Shown here: in pieces, positions 32,877 to 40,473 of the stretch
How positions within the stretch are numbered: the stretch's first letter is position 1
Layout: every line of letters starts with the position of its first letter
NCBI GenBank assembly: GCA_020171895.1
Contig: JAIVAN010000003.1
Span: forward strand, 124,001 to 188,000
Reading direction: 5' to 3'
DNA length: 64,000 nt
Source of the DNA: Bacillus timonensis
GTDB taxonomy: Bacteria; Bacillota; Bacilli; Bacillales; Bacillaceae_L
The notes under the pieces: generated by a model
The model's database searches: none
Told to the model about the DNA's origin: nothing
Seen by the model: only the letters and a program-made list of their open reading frames with translations
Translations under genes and position numbers: made by a program

Positions 32877-33997
32877 TGGATTCTATCGGTTTCTTACAAG
32901 CATTAATCCAATTAAATAGCGTCAATCCACCGGGAAACGAATCAAGAGTAACGGAGTTGTTTATTCAAAGGTGTAACAAAATAGGGCTACCGTACGAAAA
33001 AATGAATCTATCACATTCTAGAAGTAATTTTCTCATACATTTAAAAGGGAGATCCTCAAAAAAGCTTATGTTATGTGGACACATGGATACTGTTTCTCCT
33101 GGAGAAAGAGAGTGGGGTTATCCACCATTCTCAGGAGAAGTTGTTGGAAACAAGATATATGGGCGAGGAGCATCAGATATGAAAAGCGGTTTAGCAGCTA
33201 TGTATTTAGCGATTGAATCTCTTTATCTATCAAAAAAAGTGCCTCCTTTAGATGTAGTGTTTCTTGCAACAGCTGGTGAAGAAGTAGATAGTTGTGGTGC
33301 GAGACATTATTTGGAGCATTATAGCTTGGAGAACGTGGAAGGAATCATTATTGGTGAACCAACAAATGAAAAAATTGTTGTCGGCCACAAAGGGGCTCTT
33401 TGGGTAGAAATCACAACATACGGCCAAACAGCACATGGTTCAATGCCGAGTAATGGGGTAAACGCTATTGAAAAAATGTCAAAAGTCATTCATTTAGTTG
33501 AACAATTAAAGTTAGAATGGAAACTCGCTGCGCCTTTTTTAGGTGAAACGAGTTTAGCCGTTACAAAAATACAAGGTGGCATTCAAACAAATGTTATCCC
33601 AGATAAATGTACCATAGAAGTAGATATCCGTTCTGTTCCTCCTCAAACACATGAAAAACTATTTAATGAGTTAAAAGTTCAATTAGCCAATCTACAAGCT
33701 CTTGATGAAAGCTTTCAAGCTGACATAAAACTTTTACTTGATCGATCTCCTATTTTAACAAATACCGCTAGTAAAATTATTCAAACAGCTATTTCATTAA
33801 AAGGTGATGGACAAAAGGGATGTTTTGGTGTCTCCTATTACACTGACGGGGCTGTCCTTAACCCAAATAGTTACATTCCAACTCTAATTTATGGACCTGG
33901 TGATGAAAAATTAGCTCACCAACCAAATGAATGGGTTCATACTGATGCATACCTACGTTCGATTGAATTTTATAAAAACCTCATATTAAGCATGTAA
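32873..33997 (+). CDS. M20-family zinc amidohydrolase (ArgE/DapE-like)
   Basis: This 374-residue enzyme has the co-catalytic zinc motifs of M20 peptidases: CGHMDTVSPGE, GRGASDMKSG, TAGEEVDSCGA with the catalytic Glu, IIIGEPT, and a C-terminal DEKLAHQPNEWV with the last His ligand. The lid domain (HGSMPSNGVNAIEKMS) is present. Relatives remove N-acyl, N-formyl or N-carbamoyl groups from amino acids. In the purine hypothesis it would release glycine from N-formylglycine or a similar product. Translation is coupled to the DUF1989 gene by a 4-nt overlap, which suggests consecutive steps. Confidence 0.85.
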   Translation: MMDSIGFLQALIQLNSVNPPGNESRVTELFIQRCNKIGLPYEKMNLSHSRSNFLIHLKGRSSKKLMLCGHMDTVSPGEREWGYPPFSGEVVGNKIYGRGASDMKSGLAAMYLAIESLYLSKKVPPLDVVFLATAGEEVDSCGARHYLEHYSLENVEGIIIGEPTNEKIVVGHKGALWVEITTYGQTAHGSMPSNGVNAIEKMSKVIHLVEQLKLEWKLAAPFLGETSLAVTKIQGGIQTNVIPDKCTIEVDIRSVPPQTHEKLFNELKVQLANLQALDESFQADIKLLLDRSPILTNTASKIIQTAISLKGDGQKGCFGVSYYTDGAVLNPNSYIPTLIYGPGDEKLAHQPNEWVHTDAYLRSIEFYKNLILSM

Positions 33998-34034
33998 TGG
34001 TTTAAGTTTGCCTAAAAAAATGGGGAGGAAGAGT

Positions 34035-35372
34035 ATGACATCAATTTTGATAAAAAATGCAGAGATCATAACAATGAATGAGAACGAAGAAATTTTTCAT
34101 GGTGATATATATATAGAAGATGAAAGGATTATTGATATAGGAAAGGATTTGTCCTATTTTGCTGAAACAGTTATTGATGCAAAAAACAGAACGGTTATAC
34201 CCGGATTTATCCAGACACATATTCACCTATGTCAGACACTTTTTAGGGGGCAGGCTGACGACCTAGAATTACTAGATTGGCTAAAATTAAAGATATGGCC
34301 TCTTGAAGCATCCCATGATGAAGAATCGAGCTATTATTCAGCGATGCTTGGTATTGGAGAGCTCATTCAAAGCGGGACGACTACGATTGTTGATATGGAA
34401 ACTGTACATCATACAGATGAAGCATTTCAAGCAATTAATCAAAGTGGAATAAGAGCCCTATCTGGCAAGGTGATGATGGATAAGGGGGAAGAAGTACCAC
34501 AGTTGTTACGAGAAAAAACCAATGAATCAATTCAAAAAAGTGTTGATTTACTTGAGAAATGGAATGGTTTTGACGGAGGACGAATTCAATATGCTTTCTG
34601 TCCAAGGTTTGTGATTTCTTGTACGGAAGAGTTATTAAAGCAGGTACGGGATCTTTCAAAGAAGTATAAAGTAAAGGTTCACACACATGCTTCGGAAAAC
34701 AAAGGTGAAATTGATTTTGTTGAAAAAGAAAGAGGAATGCGTAATGTCATCTATCTTGACCATATAGGTTTAGCAAATGAAAACCTAATACTCGCTCATT
34801 GTGTGTGGCTAAATGAAGAGGAAAAACGAATTATAAAAGCTAGGGGTGTAAAAGTCAGTCACTGTCCAGGGTCAAATTTAAAACTAGCCTCAGGTATAGC
34901 AGAAACACCGGACTTACTTGAAAGAGAAGTATTTGTAAGTTTAGGAGCAGATGGAGCACCATGTAATAATAACTTAGATATGTTTAACGAAATGAGACTT
35001 GCTGCTATTATCCAAAAACCATTTCACGGACCAACTTCAATGAATGCAAAAACAGTTTTTAAAATGGCCACAATTGGAGGAGCCAAGGCGGTAGGTCTTG
35101 ACCATGAAATTGGAAGCCTTGAAATTGGGAAAAAGGCAGACTTAGCGATCCTAAATCTAAATGACTTTCATATTTACCCTTCATTTGGTGTTGATACCAT
35201 ATCAAGAATTGTTTACTCTGCCACACGAGCAGATGTTGAAACAACATTAATAAACGGAAAAATCGTGATGCATAACAGGGTGTTAAAAACAATGGATAAG
35301 CAAGTCATTTTAAAAGAAGCCAATAAATCCATGAAACGTCTGTTAAAAAGGGTTCCTTCAATTGTTTATTGA
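34035..35372 (+). CDS. ATZ/TRZ-type amidohydrolase (deaminase-like), last gene of the BMC operon
   Basis: The 445-residue amidohydrolase has THIHLCQTLFRGQADDLELL (HxH metal pair and the aminohydrolase loop), HTHASEN, LAHCVWL and LGADGAPCNNNLDMFNEMR. The last is typical of the deaminases that act on S-adenosylhomocysteine, methylthioadenosine, guanine or related purines. It therefore probably removes an exocyclic amino group; guanine to xanthine or an imidazole step are candidates. ATG at 34035 with GGGGAGGAAG is chosen over TTG at 34008. A terminator follows at once, marking the end of the operon. Confidence 0.83.
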   Translation: MTSILIKNAEIITMNENEEIFHGDIYIEDERIIDIGKDLSYFAETVIDAKNRTVIPGFIQTHIHLCQTLFRGQADDLELLDWLKLKIWPLEASHDEESSYYSAMLGIGELIQSGTTTIVDMETVHHTDEAFQAINQSGIRALSGKVMMDKGEEVPQLLREKTNESIQKSVDLLEKWNGFDGGRIQYAFCPRFVISCTEELLKQVRDLSKKYKVKVHTHASENKGEIDFVEKERGMRNVIYLDHIGLANENLILAHCVWLNEEEKRIIKARGVKVSHCPGSNLKLASGIAETPDLLEREVFVSLGADGAPCNNNLDMFNEMRLAAIIQKPFHGPTSMNAKTVFKMATIGGAKAVGLDHEIGSLEIGKKADLAILNLNDFHIYPSFGVDTISRIVYSATRADVETTLINGKIVMHNRVLKTMDKQVILKEANKSMKRLLKRVPSIVY

Positions 35373-35386
35373 TGAATCGTAAAAAA

Positions 35387-35411
35387 ACAGCTAAAAATAG
35401 CTGTCTTTTTT
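35387..35411 (+). terminator. Terminator of the BMC operon
   Basis: The stem ACAGCTA/TAGCTGT with a 4-nt loop is followed by CTTTTTT, 15 nt past the last stop codon. Confidence 0.8.
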
Positions 35412-35464
35412 ATGAGATGAAAAGGTGATCCAGAGAAACAACTATGGGGAATTTGTAAGTGAAA

Positions 35465-35498
35465 ATAACATGAAAACTTCGTCAAATGGCGAGTTTTC
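35465..35498 (-). terminator. Weak terminator candidate of ykuE
   Basis: A GAAAACT/AGTTTTC stem with a 13-nt loop is followed on the minus strand by ATGTTATTTTC. The stem is AT-rich and the loop is large. Confidence 0.35.
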
Positions 35499-35518
35499 CT
35501 AATTCGTATTGGTTTCTA

Positions 35519-36385
35519 CTATGCTTTTTTCAGCGTGTAAATTGAAATCTCTGGTTTAGACATAAAGCGAAATGGTAATCTAGTCGTTCCTAATCCTCTA
35601 TTAACGAAAAGCGGCATTGCAGTTGGACCAATTTCGTATTTCCCTTCATAGTAGTCCGTCGCTAATGGTGGAGTTACAATTGGTCCGATGAATGGCAATT
35701 GAATTTGACCACCATGACTGTGACCAGAAAGCTGTAAGTCGGCTCCATACATTTCACTACTAGGAGCAACATCAGGTTCATGAACTAACATGATCGTATA
35801 TAAATCGGGATTCATATTTTTAAAGGTATATTGAAAATCTGGTCTTCCCAACATTACGTCATCTAACCCAGCAATAATTATTTCTTCGCCTCCTTCAGAT
35901 TTTATAAGGTGGTGGGAATTACTTAATAAGTGAAAATCAGAAAGTGCCATAATGTTTTTGTATATATCAGATCCATATCCACCATGGTCATGGTTTCCAT
36001 ATATCGAAAACTTCCCTAACGGTGCGTTAATCTTTGAAAGAATAGGTACGATATCCTCTGCATATGGAAATGCATTTGGTGCATCCATCAAATCACCAGT
36101 GAAAAATACGATATCAGGTTTCTTTCGGTTTATTTCATCAACGACTTCTGAAAGTCTGTCTAAGTCAAAAAAATGTCCTAAATGTGTATCGCTAAATTGT
36201 ATAATTCTCACTCCGTCAAAGGAGGTAGGGACTTTTGCGTGTGGAATGCTATAAGTAGAAAATGCTAATTGCTTTGGTTCTACATACCTTGCATAAAAAT
36301 AGCCAAAAGAAGATGCTATTACAGATGTTGTAAATAGTGAAGCCGCGTATTTTAAAAATGATCTTCTCGTATATTTCTTCGTCAT
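35519..36385 (-). CDS. ykuE: Tat-exported metallophosphoesterase YkuE
   Basis: The 288-residue protein has a twin-arginine signal (TRRSFLKY then a hydrophobic stretch to about residue 30). A calcineurin-like phosphoesterase domain follows: FSDTHLG, FFTGDLMD, YGNHDHGG and SGHSHGGQ supply the binuclear metal ligands. YkuE of B. subtilis is a known substrate of the TatAyCy system and is bound to the cell wall. It marks the return to the B. subtilis gene order after the roughly 30-kb inserted segment, and it is transcribed leftward towards the BMC operon. Confidence 0.93.
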   Translation of the reverse strand: MTKKYTRRSFLKYAASLFTTSVIASSFGYFYARYVEPKQLAFSTYSIPHAKVPTSFDGVRIIQFSDTHLGHFFDLDRLSEVVDEINRKKPDIVFFTGDLMDAPNAFPYAEDIVPILSKINAPLGKFSIYGNHDHGGYGSDIYKNIMALSDFHLLSNSHHLIKSEGGEEIIIAGLDDVMLGRPDFQYTFKNMNPDLYTIMLVHEPDVAPSSEMYGADLQLSGHSHGGQIQLPFIGPIVTPPLATDYYEGKYEIGPTAMPLFVNRGLGTTRLPFRFMSKPEISIYTLKKA

Positions 36386-36536
36386 AGAGTTAGTCCAACC
36401 AATCTTTTATTCTTATATAAAGCAAATTATCATCATTATATCATGAATATGTCGTTTCTATTTTAAGATTAGATTACAAGTAACGTAATTAAATAAAATA
36501 AACTATTAGAAAATTACGAAAAATAATGATAGAATA

Positions 36537-36554
36537 AATGAATAGGTATTCATT
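36537..36554 (+). promoter_or_regulatory. Palindromic operator candidate upstream of fadH
   Basis: Perfect 8-bp arms AATGAATA/TATTCATT are separated by GG. They directly follow a TAGAAT -10-like hexamer (36530-36535) and lie 22 nt ahead of the start codon. It resembles TetR-family sites. The fadH gene of B. subtilis is controlled by FadR, but the half-site spacing here differs from the FadR box that I remember. Confidence 0.5.
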
Positions 36555-36576
36555 TTTTTTGAGGGGGAATGAGAAG

Positions 36577-37341
36577 ATGAAAAATAAAGTAGCTGTCATT
36601 ACTGGTGGTTCAAACGGAATGGGAAAATATATGGCTGACAGATTTGCAAAAGAAGGTGCATTTGTCGTCATAACTGGTCGATCTGAAGAAAGATTACTAA
36701 AGGCAAAAGAAGAAATTGAAACGTTTGACGGTCAAGTCTTAACCGTTCAAATGGATGTCCGCAAGCCTGAGCATGTTGCTCATATGGTTGAGCAGACAGA
36801 TAAAGCTTTTGGACGAATTGACTATCTTGTAAATAACGCAGCTGGAAATTTTATTTGTCCAGCAGAAAAATTATCAGTAAATGGATGGAATTCCGTCATA
36901 GATATTGTCTTAAATGGGACGTTTTATTGTAGCTCAGAAGTTGGACGTTATTGGATTGACAAAGGAATTCAGGGAAGTATCTTAAATATGGTAGCTACAT
37001 ATGCTTGGAATGCAGGTGCAGGTGTTATTCATTCTGCAAGTGCGAAGGCCGGTGTTTTATCAATGACACGAACATTGGCGGTTGAATGGGGAAGAAAGTA
37101 TGGTATAAGGGTTAATGCTATCGCTCCTGGACCGATTGAACGTACTGGTGGAGCAGACAAACTTTGGGAATCTGAAGAAGCCGCTAAAAGAACATTAAAT
37201 AGTGTTCCACTGGGCCGATTAGGAACGCCTGAAGAAATCGCTGCACTTGCTTTCTTCCTGTTTTCTAAAGAAGCTGCTTATATTAATGGAGAGTGTATAA
37301 CAATGGACGGAGGTCAATGGTTAAATCAATTCCCATTCTAA
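36577..37341 (+). CDS. fadH: 2,4-dienoyl-CoA reductase, short-chain dehydrogenase
   Basis: This 254-residue classical SDR has the cofactor motif TGGSNGMGKYMA, the NNAAGNF motif and a modified catalytic region, with Ser-Ala-Ser-Ala-Lys replacing the usual YxxxK (HSASAKAGVLSM). That lack of the Tyr is typical of 2,4-dienoyl-CoA reductases of the FadH/YkuF type. It reduces dienoyl-CoA during breakdown of unsaturated fatty acids with NADPH. ATG at 36577 fits the GAGGGGGAATG site; the ATG at 36538 lies inside the operator palindrome. The position next to ykuE matches B. subtilis ykuF. Confidence 0.88.
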   Translation: MKNKVAVITGGSNGMGKYMADRFAKEGAFVVITGRSEERLLKAKEEIETFDGQVLTVQMDVRKPEHVAHMVEQTDKAFGRIDYLVNNAAGNFICPAEKLSVNGWNSVIDIVLNGTFYCSSEVGRYWIDKGIQGSILNMVATYAWNAGAGVIHSASAKAGVLSMTRTLAVEWGRKYGIRVNAIAPGPIERTGGADKLWESEEAAKRTLNSVPLGRLGTPEEIAALAFFLFSKEAAYINGECITMDGGQWLNQFPF

Positions 37342-37352
37342 ATATGAACTCA

Positions 37353-37384
37353 GGGCACATTTTCATTTGAGAATGTGCCCTTAT
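37353..37384 (+). terminator. Hairpin after fadH
   Basis: A GC-rich stem GGGCACATT/AATGTGCCC is followed by TTATCATT. The T-run is weak, so it may act partly as a 3' stabilising hairpin. Confidence 0.5.
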
Positions 37385-37563
37385 CATTCATATGAAACAG
37401 CCCTTTATTCTATCATTGGGTCATTAATCTAGTTATTTACCTTCCCATTTTTTTATTTTGTTCTACCAGCTCTCTTTCATTAGTGGTAAGTTTTATGAAG
37501 TATTTTCTCATAGGTATGGTATAATCATCTCAAAATTCACCACTTGAAAAATGAGGGAGCACG

Positions 37564-38778
37564 ATGGATGCACTTGAAATAATGACAAATTTACACTTAG
37601 TTGTGCCATATTATCAAGCCGTGTTTAGTGCGGATGAGCATAAGGTTATTGGTTATGAAGTGCTTGGAAGATATCAGACTGATGATGAAGTGATAAGTTT
37701 AGGCGCTTTTTTTAGTGATGATTCTATTCCAGATGAATATCGAATAGAAGTTGATAATTTAATTGTAGAAAAGGCCATAACTGCACTAATAGACACTGAG
37801 GAAGATGTCTACTTATTTATTAATAAAAATGCGAACCTTTTAATGACAGATAGCGATGAAACCTTCCTAAATATGTTGCTATCCTTCCAAGCTCAAGGAG
37901 TTTCACTTAATAAAATCGTACTGGAAGTAACTGAACATCAATATACAGGAGATATAGATCAGCTATACCACTTGTTAACCTATTACCGTACATATGGATT
38001 AAAGATTGCAGTAGACAATATTGGCAAGGAAAGTAGTAACCTAGATAGAATTGGTCTACTTACTCCGGATATCCTAAAGGTAGACTTACAAGCGTTAAGA
38101 AAAACAAGTACGTCACAATCATATTTTGATGTGCTCTACACGATTTCATTGTTAGCGCGAAAAATTGGTGCTACCTTGCTTTATGAAGACATAGAGACTT
38201 TATTTCAACTTCAATTCGCTTGGAGTAACGGAGGACGCTACTATCAAGGGTATTACTTACACCAACCATGTGAAAAGTTTGTTTCAGCTGATTTTCAGAA
38301 AGGTCGGTTAAAGCAAGAAATCCACCAGTTTACACAACAAGAAAAGAAAAAAATTCAATCACGCTATATACTTTCAGATTTATTGCAGAATGAAGTTAGT
38401 TTATCACTCGGACGTCATAAAAATTTGATGAATTATAATGAACTAATTACTGAACTTGCTCTAGATTTAAAGGATAAAACCTTTCGAATCTATATCTGTG
38501 ATGAAGATGGATTTCAACAGTCAGCCAACTATTTTAAACATCATAATTTATGGACACTTCAGCGAGAGTATGAAAATAAGAATTGGAGTTGGAGACCTTA
38601 TTTTTTAGAAAATATCATGAGAATGAAACGAAATAAAAAAGGAATATTATCCGATCTATATAGTGATATTGAAACTGGAGAAATGATTCGGACCTTTTCA
38701 TACCCGCTTACAGTTGACCATTATTTATTTGTTGATATACCATACCAATACTTATATGAAAATGAGGGACTTCTTTAA
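37564..38778 (+). CDS. ykuI: Degenerate EAL-domain c-di-GMP-binding protein YkuI
   Basis: The 404-residue protein carries an EAL domain (1-245) followed by the YkuI_C domain (about 250-400, PAS/GAF-like fold). The EAL signature is EVLGR (Glu32-Val-Leu), and the usual DDFGTG is VDNIGKESS, so residues needed for catalysis are lost. B. subtilis YkuI binds c-di-GMP but is not an active phosphodiesterase, and the same is expected here. It is thus an effector rather than an enzyme. The GAGGGAGCACG site precedes the ATG, and a strong terminator follows. Confidence 0.9.
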   Translation: MDALEIMTNLHLVVPYYQAVFSADEHKVIGYEVLGRYQTDDEVISLGAFFSDDSIPDEYRIEVDNLIVEKAITALIDTEEDVYLFINKNANLLMTDSDETFLNMLLSFQAQGVSLNKIVLEVTEHQYTGDIDQLYHLLTYYRTYGLKIAVDNIGKESSNLDRIGLLTPDILKVDLQALRKTSTSQSYFDVLYTISLLARKIGATLLYEDIETLFQLQFAWSNGGRYYQGYYLHQPCEKFVSADFQKGRLKQEIHQFTQQEKKKIQSRYILSDLLQNEVSLSLGRHKNLMNYNELITELALDLKDKTFRIYICDEDGFQQSANYFKHHNLWTLQREYENKNWSWRPYFLENIMRMKRNKKGILSDLYSDIETGEMIRTFSYPLTVDHYLFVDIPYQYLYENEGLL

Positions 38779-38808
38779 CACCGTACAATATTTCGTACGG
38801 TGTTTTTC
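38778..38808 (+). terminator. Terminator of ykuI
   Basis: A 9-bp stem ACACCGTAC/GTACGGTGT is followed by TTTTTC. Confidence 0.85.
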
Positions 38809-39008
38809 AATTAAGAAGAATTTTTAGCAAGGTAAATAGACTGCGAAGAGTAAAGTGTTAAAAATAAAGAATGACTTCTAACTATATCTCTATTTCCACT
38901 TAAAGATAAACCAAGGTGAGTTTTCTTTATATCTGGATACTTTATATGGAATATTGGTTTTTGGTTTGTGGAAGATTAAAAAAAGGTAAGATTTAAGGAG
39001 TGATATAA

Positions 39009-39248
39009 ATGGATAATTTAAATTTTGTACTATCAGTTTTAGCCATTTTGATTTTAGTAGTTGGTCTCGTATATACGTATAGTTTGGGTAATAGACAGCA
39101 TAAAAAACAAGGGAATTATGATACGGAAATTAACGAAAAAGTAGTAAAGCATCCTTACCTTCGAAATCCAGTGTTTTTAACCTATGCATTAGCATCCCTA
39201 TTTGTCATCTTTTACATTATTTACATCTCGATAAATTCAACCTGGTAG
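39009..39248 (+). CDS. Small membrane protein with two helices, unknown function
   Basis: The 79-residue protein has one hydrophobic helix at about 5-25 and another at about 55-76. A charged loop joins them (NRQHKKQGNYDTEINEKVVKHPYLRNP). By the positive-inside rule the loop is cytoplasmic. AAGGAGTGATATAA is a good ribosome site, and a near-perfect terminator follows, so it is a real monocistronic gene. The length equals that of YkuJ, but the sequence is unrelated; the true ykuJ is at 41654. I do not recognise the family. Confidence 0.75.
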   Translation: MDNLNFVLSVLAILILVVGLVYTYSLGNRQHKKQGNYDTEINEKVVKHPYLRNPVFLTYALASLFVIFYIIYISINSTW

Positions 39249-39250
39249 GT

Positions 39251-39289
39251 AAAAAGTCCACAATGAAAAATTGTGGACTTTTTATTTTG
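39251..39289 (+). terminator. Strong terminator after the small membrane protein gene
   Basis: A perfect 13-bp stem (AAAAAGTCCACAA and its complement) encloses a 7-nt loop, followed by ATTTT. Confidence 0.9.
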
Positions 39290-39486
39290 CTTTAAATTTG
39301 AGCTTTCATTTCAAATTACGCGAATTTTATGGTTAATCTGCTAAAAAAAATGGGTATGTTGTAAGTAAAGAGATGAATGTGTCAAATAGTGATGGTATTT
39401 TACGAACGAAACAAACAACATAGACATGCATAAATTGATAAAATAAGAATATTAAATATGCATGAACGTAAAGAAAGGATGATAAC

Positions 39487-40179
39487 TTGAAACGATACAA
39501 GCTATTATTACTGACTGTAGTTCTAATTATTGGAAGCAACGCTTTTCTCCAACCAACATATGCAAAAGAAACTACTCTATCTACTAGGAGTGAAACCTTA
39601 CAATTTTTGAAGGATGCGTTTCAAGCTCAATTAAAATTAAATCACGGCTATAGAAACTACGAGGAAGTAGTAAACGTGTTAGATCCTTATTTTTCATATG
39701 ATTTCATTAAGTTATTTTCTGAAGAAAATCTATACAAAGAAGAACAAGGATATATCACTTACGGAACTGATTTTGCTCGCTATTATATTCCGTTTTATTC
39801 ATACAGTGGAAAAACACATGTTGTATTTGAAGAAGATAAAATTCATGTATACGAGTTTTTTGAAGCGAATAAAGAAGGGCCCGTTACTTACCAAGACCAT
39901 TATGAAATAGTAAGTTTAGCAAAGGGTGGTAATGGTTGGCGCATTTATCAAATTGAATATCACGATGTGCTACCAACTTTTTCATCGAACGAAACAAAAC
40001 CTCTTCCTAAAACAGTTGTAAAAGATCATCCACCAGTCAAAAGAAAGCAAACAGTAGCCATTCAAGGTTGGAATTCCTTCATCATTCCAAAATACTTTCC
40101 ACCCCAGTTATTCACTAAAACGATGATTATTCATTCTTTACTTCAAATGGAATACAAAAACCAATCAATTAGAATGTAA
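39487..40179 (+). CDS. Secreted protein, probable DUF3993-type
   Basis: The 230-residue protein has a clear Sec signal peptide: MKRYK, a hydrophobic core LLLLTVVLIIGSNAF, and a PTYAKE cleavage region at about residue 26. The mature part is a mixed alpha/beta domain rich in Tyr and Phe (YEEVVNVLDPYFSYDFIKLF, YYIPFYSYSGKTHVVFEED). There is no membrane anchor or lipobox. It resembles the DUF3993 proteins of bacilli as far as I recall. The function is unknown. The start is TTG at 39487 with AAAGGATG upstream. Confidence 0.65.
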   Translation: MKRYKLLLLTVVLIIGSNAFLQPTYAKETTLSTRSETLQFLKDAFQAQLKLNHGYRNYEEVVNVLDPYFSYDFIKLFSEENLYKEEQGYITYGTDFARYYIPFYSYSGKTHVVFEEDKIHVYEFFEANKEGPVTYQDHYEIVSLAKGGNGWRIYQIEYHDVLPTFSSNETKPLPKTVVKDHPPVKRKQTVAIQGWNSFIIPKYFPPQLFTKTMIIHSLLQMEYKNQSIRM

Positions 40180-40208
40180 AAAGGAACCTACCTTTAGGTT
40201 CCTTTCAA
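40180..40208. terminator. Bidirectional terminator
   Basis: An 11-bp stem AAAGGAACCTA/TAGGTTCCTTT lies between converging genes, with T-rich sequence on both sides. Confidence 0.8.
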
Positions 40209-40212
40209 CTTT

Positions 40213-40455
40213 TTACTGTTCCTTTAGTAATTCATCAAGCTTTTCTAAATTAAATCCACGGATAATTTCCCCGTTAACCGTTACAGTTGGTGTAGAGTAT
40301 GATTGAAATTCATTTATCATCTTTTGCCTTGCTGCTGTATTTTTTGTAACATCAATTTCTTGAAATGGTATTTCCTGGTCATTTAAATACGCTTTCGTTA
40401 TTTCACATGGTGGACAATCTGGTTGAGTGTACACAATGACTTCTTTCTTTTCCAT
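40213..40455 (-). CDS. Glutaredoxin-family protein (NrdH-like)
   Basis: The 80-residue thioredoxin-fold protein contains the redox motif CPPC at 14-17, the cis-Pro motif STPTV and the C-terminal GFNLEKLDELL. It reduces disulfides in target proteins; its electron donor is probably thioredoxin reductase or bacillithiol-linked. It lies 18 nt downstream of an MBL-fold hydrolase gene on the same strand, so the two are likely co-transcribed. The specific partner is unknown. Confidence 0.85.
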   Translation of the reverse strand: MEKKEVIVYTQPDCPPCEITKAYLNDQEIPFQEIDVTKNTAARQKMINEFQSYSTPTVTVNGEIIRGFNLEKLDELLKEQ

Positions 40456-40473
40456 GAAAACCCTCTCCTAATA

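Noticed and set aside
39009-39248. 79-residue gene as ykuJ by length and position
   Set aside because: It encodes a two-helix membrane protein unrelated to YkuJ. The real YkuJ sequence is at 41654-41890.
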